Positions 28,173-36,293 of a stretch of 64,000 nucleotides of DNA are shown here, in pieces. Source of the stretch: Bacilli bacterium (GTDB lineage Bacteria > Bacillota_I > Bacilli_A > RFN20 > CAG-288); the NCBI GenBank assembly GCA_022647725.1, contig JALCLG010000001.1, positions 1,916,784 to 1,980,783 of the forward strand. The letters run 5' to 3'. Position numbers and translations under genes: made by a program. Position 1 is the first letter of the stretch. Each line of letters opens with the position of its first letter. Below the pieces are notes generated by a model. It made no database searches and was not told the DNA's origin. It saw only the letters and a list, made by a program, of their open reading frames with translations.

Positions 28173-29835
28173 ATGAGCAAAAAAGGTTTTTGGTCTGCAC
28201 GGGTTTTAGACTCCAAGTGCCGTCCGAGTTTTCCGGACGGAAAAGAAAAGGTCTTTGGCTATCTGTTAGGGCCTATCGGCGGACAGCTGCTTTATTTTCT
28301 GGTCCAGACCTGGCTCAACGTCTACTATACGGATGTGCTCGGCCTGACCGGCACCGCCAAGGATTTCCTCTTCTATTTTCCGCTTTTCTCCTCCATTGCG
28401 GTGGGGGTCTTCAATCTGCTTTTCGGTTATCTCATTGACCGGACCAAGACGGCCCAAGGCAAAGTCCGTCCTTATCTTCTAATCAGTGCCTTCCTGCTTC
28501 CGTTATCCGGAACAGCCTTGTTCTGGATTCCGGATGGCAATACGACCTTACAGTATGTCTGGATCTGCTTCTCCTTCAACCTTTTCTTCTCCGTCAGCTA
28601 TGCCATTTACAATTCCGCCTATAACCTTCTGGTTCCGCTCTCCAGCCGCAACAGCAAGACCCGCGGTTCCTTATCGACCTTAGCCAACCTTGCCATGATG
28701 CTGGCCCAGGCCATCGGTTCGCTCTTCCCCGGGACGCTTTATCCGCTGATCGGCACCGACAAGAAGCTGTGGTTCTTCACGATGCTGGGCATCAGTCTCC
28801 TGGTCCTGCCGTTTACCTTATTGCAGTACTTCCATACCCGCGAGCGGATCACCGAAGAATCCAACACTGACGATGCCGCTGCTCCGAAGGTTCCGCTGAA
28901 GAAGCAATTGTCGGTTGTCTTCAAGGATCGCTATTGGTGGATCATCATCCTTTATACCTTCATTTTCCAGCTGGGTCTGGCTTTGAAGAACTCCTCGGTT
29001 GCCTACTATTGCAACTGGGTGATCGGTGCCAAATACAACGATGGCTACACCATGCTGGCCTTTATTCAACCTAGTCGGCGGTCTCTCCTTAGCCTTAGGT
29101 GCGGTTGTCATTACCCCTTTAAGCAAGAAATTCACCAAGCAGCAGCTGATGGTCTTCGGCTTCATCTTCTATGCCTTAGGGGACCTGCTTTGCTTTGTGA
29201 TCTCCTATCCGGGCTGGTTCAGCCTCGATAAGAATACGATGCTCATCATCGTCCTTATCGGACAGTTCATCAAGAACGCCGGTGCCATTCCCTGCGTCTA
29301 TATCTGGATGGCCCTCATCGGCGATGTGCTCGATCATCTAGAAGCCAAAGCCGGCTTCCGGGTCGATGGCATCACCATCTCTCTGATGACCATCTTTGCC
29401 TTGGCGATGCCGATCATCGGCAACGCCATCGTCAACCTTCTTTTAGGCAATTTCGGCTATGTTGCCACCAACGGGGATGCCAGCCAAAGTCAGAATCTGA
29501 CCTTACAGGGCATCTTCGACGGACTGGCCGTCGGCAGCGAAGTCATCTCCTCCTTGATCATCGTCGCCCTGATGTCCTTCCTCTCGGTGGAGAAGAACTT
29601 AGCCTCCGAACAGGCTACGATCCTTGCCCGCCAGAAGGAAGCCTGTCTGGCCCAAGGGAAGCCTTGGGTGTCGCCGGAAGAAAAGGCTAAGAAAGAGGAA
29701 GCCGAGTTCAATGAGCAGACCCGCGAGAGCGACCTGCAGGCGCTGAAGAAGAAATGCGAGAAGCGTCATCTCGACTATGCCAATGAAGTTCAGGCCTATG
29801 ATCTGAAGAAAACCAAGAAGGAAATCAAGAAATGA
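28173..29835 (+). pseudogene. GPH-type (MelB-like) sugar:cation symporter with a +1 frameshift
   Basis: Joined, this is a 12-helix transporter of about 553 residues. Its N terminus (KVFGYLLGPIGGQLLYFLVQ, then NVYYTDVLGLTG) and LIDRTKTAQGKVRPYLL loop match the glycoside-pentoside-hexuronide family. Frame 0 runs through DGYTMLAF, then changes to frame 1 at FNLVGGLSLALGAVV. An extra A at 29064 in TTTATTC accounts for it. The second part keeps GAIPCVYIWMALIGDVLDHL and ends in a charged coiled tail of about 70 residues. GGGGG at 28161 is the ribosome site. Decay or a base error cannot be told apart. Confidence 0.8.
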
Positions 29836-30613
29836 CCAACATGAAAGACGGTGTCCATAGCTATGAGATGATTGCCCCGGACACCTACCGCATCGATGAG
29901 AAGGGCCTGGTCAACTGCTATCTGCTTCTCGGTGAGACGAAAGCCTTGTTGATTGATTCCGGTGTCGGCATCGGCGATATCCTGGGCTCGGTCCGGGAGC
30001 TGACGTCCTTGCCGGTGACCTTGGCGCTGACCCATCGGCACTGTGACCATGCCGGCGGACGGAATGCCTTCCCGGATTACTTTGTCCATAAAGCCGATAA
30101 GCCGGCCATCTTTGGTTTGCTTTCCAGCAAGCTGGCCTGCAATGTCCTACTGAAAGCCAACAAAGTCACCGATTTCAAACTGACGAAGAAGCCTTACCAT
30201 AGCCATGCCCATTATTTCGATGAGTCCTTCACCTTGGATCTCGGCGGCCGGAGCATCCGGATTCTTTCCTGTCCTGGCCATACGCCTGGTTCGGTTGTCT
30301 ACCTGGATGACAAGACCCACCTGATGTTTACCGGCGATGACTCAATCCGTATCTCTGGATGCAGCTGCCGGGCTGCACGTCTTTAACAACGTGGCTTGTC
30401 AAAGCCCAGGAGATCTTAAAGCTTGCCGATACGTATACTCCCTATGGCGGCCATGGCACCGGGCTCTTATCCAAGGAGCAGATCAGCAAAACCGTATCCC
30501 TGGTTCAGGAGATCTTAGCGACCAAGCCGGAATTCAAGGGCAAGGCCTTGGATTATCCGCTGGATCCGAAGAGTCAGCCTCGCATCCTGGTTGCCCGCAA
30601 GAACATCCGTTAG
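29832..30613 (+). pseudogene. Metallo-beta-lactamase fold hydrolase with a missing base
   Basis: The gene starts with a 4-base overlap (ATGA) on the symporter stop. The zinc motif is LTHRHCDHAGG (HxHxDH with Arg-His-Cys spacing), followed by SCPGHTPGSVV and the Asp in MFTGDDS. After GDDS the reading moves from frame 0 to frame 2, where NPYLWMQLPGCTSLTTWLVK continues to 30613. One base is missing near 30343. Restored length is about 260 residues. The substrate is unknown. The operon suggests a phosphorylated or lactone sugar product. Confidence 0.75.
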
Positions 30614-30666
30614 GCCCGAAAGCAACTTTTCCTTCCTTCGTTAGCTTTTGTTTCATCATAAGCACA

Positions 30667-30703
30667 AAAAACAGCAACCCGGAAGCTCCGGATTGCTGTT
30701 TTC
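30667..30703. terminator. Terminator between convergent genes
   Basis: AACAGCAA and TTGCTGTT arms with an inner CCGG / CCGG pair and a T tract on the plus strand, A tract on the left. It lies between the metallo-hydrolase gene and the permease gene. Confidence 0.7.
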
Positions 30704-30716
30704 TTACTCAGAAAGG

Positions 30717-32186
30717 TTACGCCGCCGGCTCCGTCTTCTTGTCTTTGAGGATGAGGTTCATACCGATGCCTAAGAGCATACTGACAGCAATGGAAGTGAT
30801 CTCAACCATCGGCGAAGCAACACTGCCGCCGAACTTGAAGACCAGACCGCCGATGCCGGAGACGAGAATGACGGAAGCGACGAAGATGTTCTTGGTGTTG
30901 CCGAAATCGATACGATCAGCAATCAGCATCTTCACACCGGAGGCAGCGATGAAGCCGTAAAGAATCAAAGAGACACCGCCCGTGACGCAGGCAGGAATCG
31001 TCATCGTCACCGACATGATCGGGCTGAGGAAGCCTAAGAGGATGGAGATGCCGCAGGCTAAGGCAATGACCTTGGTCGAGGCAACTTTGGTGACACCGAC
31101 GACGGCAACGTTCTCACCATAGGTCGTATTGGCAGCGCCGCAGACGATACCGCTGATGGCCGTGGCAACGCCATCGCCGATCAGAGTTCTCGTCAGACCA
31201 GGATCGGTTAAGAGATCCCGCTGGAGGATGCCCGACATATTCTTATGGTCGCCGATATGCTCGCAGATGGTGACGAAGGAAACGGGGATGAAGAGCAGAG
31301 CAGCCTTACCGACAGCCGACCAGGTTAACGGGACAGAGGAATCATTCATCAGGAAGAGGAACGAAGGCAGCGAGAAGAAGGACTTGATGGTGACCGGCGA
31401 GAAGTTATTGGTAATCGGGGAGAAATCGATGACTTTGAGGTAATCGTTATTGACACCGTAGCCGATGCCCGTGAAGACGGCGGCTAAGATGTAACCGGCC
31501 AGCATGCCTAAGACAAACGGAATCAAGGCAACGGTCTTCTTGCCGTAATGGGCGCAGATGGCTGTCACCACCATGGCGAAGAGACCGCAGAGGATCTTAA
31601 TCAGGTTGTAGCCATCGGCAGAACCGGCGGTTCCCTGAAGGTTGTTGATGGCCGACACAGCCAAGCTTAAGCCGATGACCATGATGACCGGACCGACCAC
31701 GACCGGAGGGAGAAGTCTATTGAGCCAGCCGACACCGAAGATCTTGATCATCACGGCAACCAGGCAGTAGATGGCACCGACCATCGCCATGCCGATCGGA
31801 AGGAGCCAGAGGTTAGCGGTGTAGCCAAGCAGGTTACCCGCCGTATCCGTGACAGCGACCCGGTCGATGGCAATCGCGGCTTCCATCGGGGCCATATAGG
31901 CAAAGGACGAGGAGAGGAACATCGGGGCCTTGAACTTGGTCATGAAGAGATAGAACAAGGTACCGACACCGGCAGCGACAATCGTCGGAGCAATCATCAC
32001 GGACGTCAGAGCCTGACCGTCTTTGGTGACATAGCCGGCAAAGACGATGAGCGGAACGGTGATGCAGGCGACGAACATCGCCAGTACGTGCTGAATGGCT
32101 AGGATAATCCAGGATCCGACCTTCTTCGGCGCCTCATCGACTTCGATCAGCATGCCATTAGGATGAACGGATTTCATGTCTTCCAT
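30717..32186 (-). CDS. Uracil/xanthine permease (nucleobase:cation symporter 2)
   Basis: This 489-residue polytopic protein carries family signatures. They are ILAIQHVLAMFVACITVPLI in the first helix, then SSSFAYMAPMEAAI, the ICEHIGDHKNMSG stretch that holds the substrate-site Glu/His, and FCG-type AANTTYGENVAVVGVTKVAS. Such permeases import uracil or xanthine with protons. A start at 32186 or at the third internal Met (32177) is possible. GGAGG favours 32177 and AGGACAGG favours 32186. Its leader carries a small reading frame and an attenuator. With hpt and purA nearby, xanthine/purine is the favoured substrate. Confidence 0.88.
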   Translation of the reverse strand: MEDMKSVHPNGMLIEVDEAPKKVGSWIILAIQHVLAMFVACITVPLIVFAGYVTKDGQALTSVMIAPTIVAAGVGTLFYLFMTKFKAPMFLSSSFAYMAPMEAAIAIDRVAVTDTAGNLLGYTANLWLLPIGMAMVGAIYCLVAVMIKIFGVGWLNRLLPPVVVGPVIMVIGLSLAVSAINNLQGTAGSADGYNLIKILCGLFAMVVTAICAHYGKKTVALIPFVLGMLAGYILAAVFTGIGYGVNNDYLKVIDFSPITNNFSPVTIKSFFSLPSFLFLMNDSSVPLTWSAVGKAALLFIPVSFVTICEHIGDHKNMSGILQRDLLTDPGLTRTLIGDGVATAISGIVCGAANTTYGENVAVVGVTKVASTKVIALACGISILLGFLSPIMSVTMTIPACVTGGVSLILYGFIAASGVKMLIADRIDFGNTKNIFVASVILVSGIGGLVFKFGGSVASPMVEITSIAVSMLLGIGMNLILKDKKTEPAA

Positions 32187-32209
32187 ACCTCCACCTGTCC
32201 TTTCTGGGC

Positions 32210-32237
32210 AAAAAAAAGGGGCCTCAAGTGAGGTCCC
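32210..32237 (-). terminator. Leader attenuator of the permease gene
   Basis: On the minus strand GGGACCTC pairs with GAGGCCCC around ACTT (7 of 8 pairs), and eight T follow. It lies inside the 5' leader, 24 bases before the permease start. The stem begins right at the stop codon of the small leader reading frame. Confidence 0.65.
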
Positions 32238-32341
32238 TAACCGATGATACGAAGAACGGCGAGGAGAGAAACGCCAACAGAGGATAAAACATCTCTCTTG
32301 ATAAAGGCGTTGGCGTCAATTCTCGTCGGTTTTCGAGTCAT
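32237..32341 (-). CDS. Putative leader peptide of the permease operon
   Basis: ATG at 32341 opens 34 codons (MTRKPTRIDANAF...VLRIIG) and stops with TAG at 32239-32237. GAAAGGG lies about 12 bases before the ATG. Within it ACGCCAAC and GTTGGCGT are perfect inverted repeats. The stop abuts the terminator stem. Coding is uncertain. The arrangement suits translation-coupled attenuation. Confidence 0.3.
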   Translation of the reverse strand: MTRKPTRIDANAFIKRDVLSSVGVSLLAVLRIIG

Positions 32342-32365
32342 GGTCAATTTTTTCCCTTTCGATAA

Positions 32366-32394
32366 ATTTTATTAGGATTGCTTCCCGATAGCAA
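32366..32394 (-). promoter_or_regulatory. Promoter of the permease operon
   Basis: On the minus strand TTGCTA (32394-32389), a 17-base spacer and TAAAAT (32371-32366). It gives a leader of about 170 bases. Confidence 0.6.
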
Positions 32395-32454
32395 GAAAAA
32401 TTTAATGCACCCCTAGTGGTAAAGCGCTATCATGGCCGAAAGAAGGGGTTTCCT

Positions 32455-32511
32455 ATGTTAGGTCTCCTGACAGCAAAAAGAATTTGTGCTTTAGGTACGA
32501 AGTTTCTCTAG
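32455..32511 (+). CDS. Possible 18-residue peptide gene
   Basis: AAGGGG at 32443-32448 is followed 6 bases later by ATG and an 18-codon frame (MLGLLTAKRICALGTKFL) ending in TAG. The rest of 32395-32552 holds nothing else I can support. A chance frame is quite possible. Confidence 0.2.
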   Translation: MLGLLTAKRICALGTKFL

Positions 32512-32552
32512 CTGTTTGCCAGCGGTTGACGGCTTTCGTTAGTATGAAAACG

Positions 32553-32578
32553 AAAAAAGCCCTCAACCGAGGGCTTAT
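32553..32578 (-). terminator. Terminator of the tRNA-Asp/tRNA-Gly transcript
   Basis: On the minus strand AAGCCCTC pairs with GAGGGCTT around GGTT, and TTTTTT follows. It lies just past the tRNA-Gly 3' end. Confidence 0.75.
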
Positions 32579-32586
32579 TTCACAAA

Positions 32587-32660
32587 TGGAGCAAGCGACG
32601 GGAATCGAACCCGCATAACGACCTTGGCAAGGTCGTGTTCTACCACTGAACTACGCCTGC
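32587..32660 (-). tRNA. tRNA-Gly (anticodon GCC)
   Basis: 74-base cloverleaf with acceptor GCAGGCG / CGCTTGC (one G-U pair), anticodon stem CGACC / GGTCG with loop TTGCCAA, T arm GTTCGATTC, and encoded CCA after discriminator T. It is the second of two tandem tRNA genes. Confidence 0.97.
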
Positions 32661-32665
32661 AACAA

Positions 32666-32742
32666 TGGCGGATCTAGTGGGATTTGAACCCACGATCTTC
32701 TCCGTGACAGGGAGACGTGATAGACCGCTACACTATAGATCC
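32666..32742 (-). tRNA. tRNA-Asp (anticodon GTC)
   Basis: 77-base cloverleaf with acceptor GGATCTA / TAGATCC, anticodon loop CTGTCAC, T arm GTTCAAATC, and encoded CCA after discriminator G. Five bases separate it from tRNA-Gly, so both come from one transcript. Confidence 0.97.
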
Positions 32743-32770
32743 ACGATGGTACGCTTTTGAGCGCTTAAAT

Positions 32771-32799
32771 ATTATCTCAATATCGACTTTCAAAATCAA
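32771..32799 (-). promoter_or_regulatory. Promoter of the tRNA-Asp/tRNA-Gly operon
   Basis: On the minus strand TTGATT (32799-32794), a 17-base spacer and GATAAT (32776-32771), about 29 bases before the tRNA-Asp 5' end. Confidence 0.55.
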
Positions 32800-32945
32800 G
32801 TATTTTCTTCACGGTTTGCACTCTTTTCCTTTTCCGGCCCTTTTTGTCTTCAAGTTACGCCTTTTAAGGGCAAAATAGCGGAATTGAGTTTCCACCCGCC
32901 TCATTCAACGTTATAATAGTGTCTAATTCACAAAGGAGAACGTCT

Positions 32946-33551
32946 ATGGATAAACTGATTCTCTCGGAAGATGAGATCGTCAAGATCTGCGATCGTCTCG
33001 CCAAACAGATTGATACGACACTGAAAGCCAATGACAACGGCATCCCGATCATCCTGGGTGTCATGAACGGTGCGTTGCCCTTCATGTATGAGCTGGTCAG
33101 GCATATCCAGACGCCTTGCCAACTGGACACCATCAAGGTTTCCAGTTATGACGGCACCGGCTCCACCGGCGTGGTCAAGGTTCAGAAGGAACCGGATCAT
33201 AATCTCGAAGGCAAGGATGTCGTCCTCGTCGAGGATATCATCGATACCGGCGTCACCATGCATTATCTCCGGGATTTCGTCAAGAAGAAGTATAAGCCGA
33301 AGAACCTTTATGTCTGCATCCTGATCAAGCGTAACAATCTGGAGATGAAATACGACGAACTGGCCGATTTCACGGGTCTTACCACCGATGAACAGCGCTA
33401 TATCGTCGGCTTCGGGTTCGATTACTACGGCCTTTACCGGAACGTTCCGTATGTCTTTGTCCCTTCCATCAAGGATATCAAGGACTGGGGAGCGGCCCTG
33501 GAAGCCGATAAAAAGCTGACCGAAGCTGTGGCCAGCAAAAAATCCAAGTAG
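32946..33551 (+). CDS. hpt: Hypoxanthine-guanine phosphoribosyltransferase
   Basis: This 201-residue enzyme converts hypoxanthine or guanine and PRPP to IMP or GMP. The PRPP-binding motif DVVLVEDIIDTGVTM is at about 97-111. The family strand PIILGVMNGALPFMYEL is near residues 34-50 and KVSSYDGTGSTG follows. The C-terminal VGFGFDYYGLYRNVPY holds the base-binding Asp/Tyr region. I chose the ATG at 32946 because AAAGGAGA precedes it. TATAAT at 32912-32917 is a likely -10. It is monocistronic and fits the salvage theme. Confidence 0.93.
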   Translation: MDKLILSEDEIVKICDRLAKQIDTTLKANDNGIPIILGVMNGALPFMYELVRHIQTPCQLDTIKVSSYDGTGSTGVVKVQKEPDHNLEGKDVVLVEDIIDTGVTMHYLRDFVKKKYKPKNLYVCILIKRNNLEMKYDELADFTGLTTDEQRYIVGFGFDYYGLYRNVPYVFVPSIKDIKDWGAALEADKKLTEAVASKKSK

Positions 33552-33565
33552 TTTATAAGCCACTG

Positions 33566-33597
33566 AAAAAGAGGAGTGATGAGCTCCTCTTTTTTTG
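33566..33597. terminator. Bidirectional terminator between hpt and glf
   Basis: AGAGGAG (33570-33576) pairs with CTCCTCT (33584-33590) around a 7-base loop. T7 follows on the plus strand and T5 on the minus strand. Confidence 0.8.
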
Positions 33598-33604
33598 ATG
33601 CGGA

Positions 33605-34702
33605 TTACTTCTCTAAGCCGTTAAAGGTGTCCAGGACCGCCCGGATCGTGTCATCCATGTCGAAGTACTTGTAAAGGCCCAGCCGGCCGGCAAAGACCAC
33701 CTGCTTTTCCGCGCTGGCCTGGGCCTGATATTTCTGATAGAGAGCGGCATTCCGTTCATCATTGACCGGATAGAAAGGATCATCGCCCGGCGCAAACTCC
33801 TTCGGATACTCTTTGGTGATATAGGTGACCGGGCTTTCCCGGTAGTTGAACCACTTATGTTCGCTGATCCGGGTATACGGTACCTGCTTCTCGGTGTAGT
33901 TGACGACGGCATTGCCCTGATAGTTCTCCATGTCCAGACGTTCGGTCTCGAATTTCAGCGTCCGGTACTGCAGCTGGCCGAAGCAATAATGGTAATACCG
34001 GTCGATCTCGCCGGTGTAGATCACATGCCTTGCCATCTGGTTGTACTGGGCCGGATCCGAGAGGTAATCGACGCCTAAACGGACTTCCGTGCCTTTGAGC
34101 ATCCGCTCGATGACGGCCGTGTAGCCATCCATCGGGATGCCCTGATAGCGGTCATTGAAATAATTGTTGTTGTAGCTGAAGCGCAAGGGCAGACGTTTGA
34201 TGATGGAGGCGGGGAGATCTTCGCATTTCCGTCCCCACTGCTTCTCGGTGTAGCCTTCGATCAGCTTCTCGAAGATATCCTTGCCGACCATGCTTAACGC
34301 CTGGTCGCGGAGGTTATGGACTTCGGTGATGCCGGCATCTTTACGCTGCTCTTCGATCTTCTTCCGGGCTTCCTCAGGAGTCGTGACGCCCCAGAGGGCA
34401 TAGAAGGTATTCATATTGAAAGGCAGATGATAGAGCTTTCCTTGGTAACTGGCCAAGGGCTCGTTGACAAAATTATTCATTTCCGAGAAGGAGGAGAAAT
34501 AATCCCAGACTTCCTTGTCCGAGGTGTGGAAGATATGCGGACCGTAAAGATGGACATCGATGTTGTCCTTCCGCTCGCTGCGGATGGCACCGGCAATCAC
34601 GTCCTTTTTATCGATAACAATGGCGCTCAGCCCTTTCTTATGGCAGAGGTCAGCAAACGTCGCACCGGTCAGACCCGCTCCGACAATCAGGTAATCAATC
34701 AT
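33605..34702 (-). CDS. glf: UDP-galactopyranose mutase
   Basis: This 365-residue flavoenzyme interconverts UDP-galactopyranose and UDP-galactofuranose, the donor for galactofuranose-containing surface glycans. The FAD motif is YLIVGAGLTGATFADL at 4-19. Family landmarks are YGPHIFHTSDKEVWDY, KQWGRKCEDLPASI, RLPLRFSYNNNYFND, and the C-terminal FAGRLGLYKYFDMDD. I chose the ATG at 34702, since AAAGG precedes it and it begins the Rossmann strand. The TTG at 34723 is too close to that site. No glycosyltransferase genes adjoin. Confidence 0.93.
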   Translation of the reverse strand: MIDYLIVGAGLTGATFADLCHKKGLSAIVIDKKDVIAGAIRSERKDNIDVHLYGPHIFHTSDKEVWDYFSSFSEMNNFVNEPLASYQGKLYHLPFNMNTFYALWGVTTPEEARKKIEEQRKDAGITEVHNLRDQALSMVGKDIFEKLIEGYTEKQWGRKCEDLPASIIKRLPLRFSYNNNYFNDRYQGIPMDGYTAVIERMLKGTEVRLGVDYLSDPAQYNQMARHVIYTGEIDRYYHYCFGQLQYRTLKFETERLDMENYQGNAVVNYTEKQVPYTRISEHKWFNYRESPVTYITKEYPKEFAPGDDPFYPVNDERNAALYQKYQAQASAEKQVVFAGRLGLYKYFDMDDTIRAVLDTFNGLEK

Positions 34703-34811
34703 AAGGTAAGCAATCCTTTCCAAGAGACGGAATATGAAACTTTGTTGTTGATTATTTTACCTTAAAAACAAGAAAAAGAAAAGGTGGTCTTCCCCAGGGC
34801 GTTTTTAGGGT

Positions 34812-34840
34812 TTGTTATTGTGGCTTGGCTGTGCTATATT
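34812..34840 (+). promoter_or_regulatory. Promoter of the FAD oxidoreductase/purA operon
   Basis: TTGTTA (34812-34817), a 17-base spacer and TATATT (34835-34840). The start codon at 34861 would lie only about 14 bases into the message, which explains the weak ribosome site. Confidence 0.55.
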
Positions 34841-34860
34841 CTTTGGCTGGGAACTAAGTC

Positions 34861-36276
34861 ATGGATTATGATGTCGCTATCGTCGGCTGCGGTCCGACCG
34901 GCTATATGTGTGCCTATAAACTGATGGAAGAAAGACCCGGTCTGCGGGTGGTTTTGATTGATAAAGGCAAAGACATCGACCAGCGTCAATGTCCGATCAT
35001 GACGCATAAGATTTCGGCCTGTCCCACCAATGGCAAGCTGAAAGGCTGTCTGCCGGCCTGCAATATCACTTCAGGCTTTGGCGGAGCGGGTGCCTTCTCC
35101 GATGGCAAGTTCAACAAGACCACCGAGTTCGGCGGCTGGCTCAAGGATTATATTGATTCGGCCAAGATCCTCTCGCTGATTGAATACTGCGATCAGGTCA
35201 ATCTCCGTTTCGGTGCGACTCAGGAAATCACCGACCCTTATACCGAAGAAGTCCGGCAGATTGAAAAGCAGGCCGCCGGTGCAGGCCTGATGCTGTTACG
35301 GGCCAAGGTCCGGCATCTCGGTACCGATGAGAACGTCAAGATCCTGGAGAAGATATCTGCTTACCTCAAAGAGAAAGGCGTGACCTTCCTCTTTTCCAGT
35401 GATGTCAAAGATATCCTGGTCAAGGATGATGAGGTGCAGGGTGTCGTCTTGGCATCCGGAAAAACGATAACCGCCAGCCATGTCGTCTTAGGCGTGGGCC
35501 GGGAAGGCAGCACTGCCCTTAAAAATATGCTGACTTCTCACCAAGTTGCTTTTACCAACAATCAAGTCGATATCGGTGTCCGTGTCGAGACCAGCAATGT
35601 CGTCATGCAGGATATCAACAAGTATCTTTATGAAGGAAAATTCATCTTCAATTCCAGTCAGGGAACGATGGTCCGTACTTTCTGCTCGAACCCCTCCGGG
35701 CATGTTGTCATCGAAAACGATGATGGCGTCATGTTAGCCAACGGCCACAGTTATTCGGACCCGAAGCTTGGCAGCGAGAACACCAACTTCGCCTTGCTTG
35801 TCTCCCATAAGTTCACCGCACCTTTTGCCGATCCCAACCAGTATGCCAAGGATATTGCTTCCTTAGGCAACCGCTTGGCCTGCGGCAGCGTCATCGTTCA
35901 GAAATACGGCGACCTCATCCGCGGACGGCGTTCCACGCCGGAACGGATTGAGAAAGGCTTCATCCGGCCGACCCTGAAAGAGGCAGTTCCGGGCGATCTC
36001 GGTCTCTGCCTTCCGTATAAGACACTGACATCCATTATTGATATGATTCAGGCTCTCGACCATGTGACGCCGGGCATTGCGACCGAGCATACCTTGCTCT
36101 ACGGCGTCGAAGCCAAGTTCTATTCCGCCCGTCCGGAAGTCAGCGAAGGGCTGGAGCTTGCCCAGATCCACCACTGCTACTGCGGCGGTGACGGCGCGGG
36201 CATCACGAGAGGCTTAGCTCAGGCCGGAGCCAGTGGCGTGCTGATTGCTGAGAAGATCCTTGCCAATGAGAAATAA
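34861..36276 (+). CDS. FAD-dependent oxidoreductase of unknown substrate
   Basis: This 471-residue protein opens with the dinucleotide-binding motif DVAIVGCGPTGYMCAYKL and a Glu/Asp-like second strand end (VVLIDKGKDID). A Cys-containing stretch follows (CPTNGKLKGCLPACNITSGF), then GGAGAFSDGKFN. The C-terminal CGGDGAGITRGLAQAGASG is the second FAD motif typical of this uncharacterised NAD(P)/FAD-dependent family. No partner subunit is visible. It lies 17 bases before purA and is probably co-transcribed. The function cannot be named. Confidence 0.8.
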   Translation: MDYDVAIVGCGPTGYMCAYKLMEERPGLRVVLIDKGKDIDQRQCPIMTHKISACPTNGKLKGCLPACNITSGFGGAGAFSDGKFNKTTEFGGWLKDYIDSAKILSLIEYCDQVNLRFGATQEITDPYTEEVRQIEKQAAGAGLMLLRAKVRHLGTDENVKILEKISAYLKEKGVTFLFSSDVKDILVKDDEVQGVVLASGKTITASHVVLGVGREGSTALKNMLTSHQVAFTNNQVDIGVRVETSNVVMQDINKYLYEGKFIFNSSQGTMVRTFCSNPSGHVVIENDDGVMLANGHSYSDPKLGSENTNFALLVSHKFTAPFADPNQYAKDIASLGNRLACGSVIVQKYGDLIRGRRSTPERIEKGFIRPTLKEAVPGDLGLCLPYKTLTSIIDMIQALDHVTPGIATEHTLLYGVEAKFYSARPEVSEGLELAQIHHCYCGGDGAGITRGLAQAGASGVLIAEKILANEK

Positions 36277-36293
36277 TACCGAGGAAACATACC

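Noticed and set aside
34723..34725. Upstream TTG start for glf
   Set aside because: It lies at the ribosome-binding bases themselves, and the flavin motif starts at the ATG at 34702.
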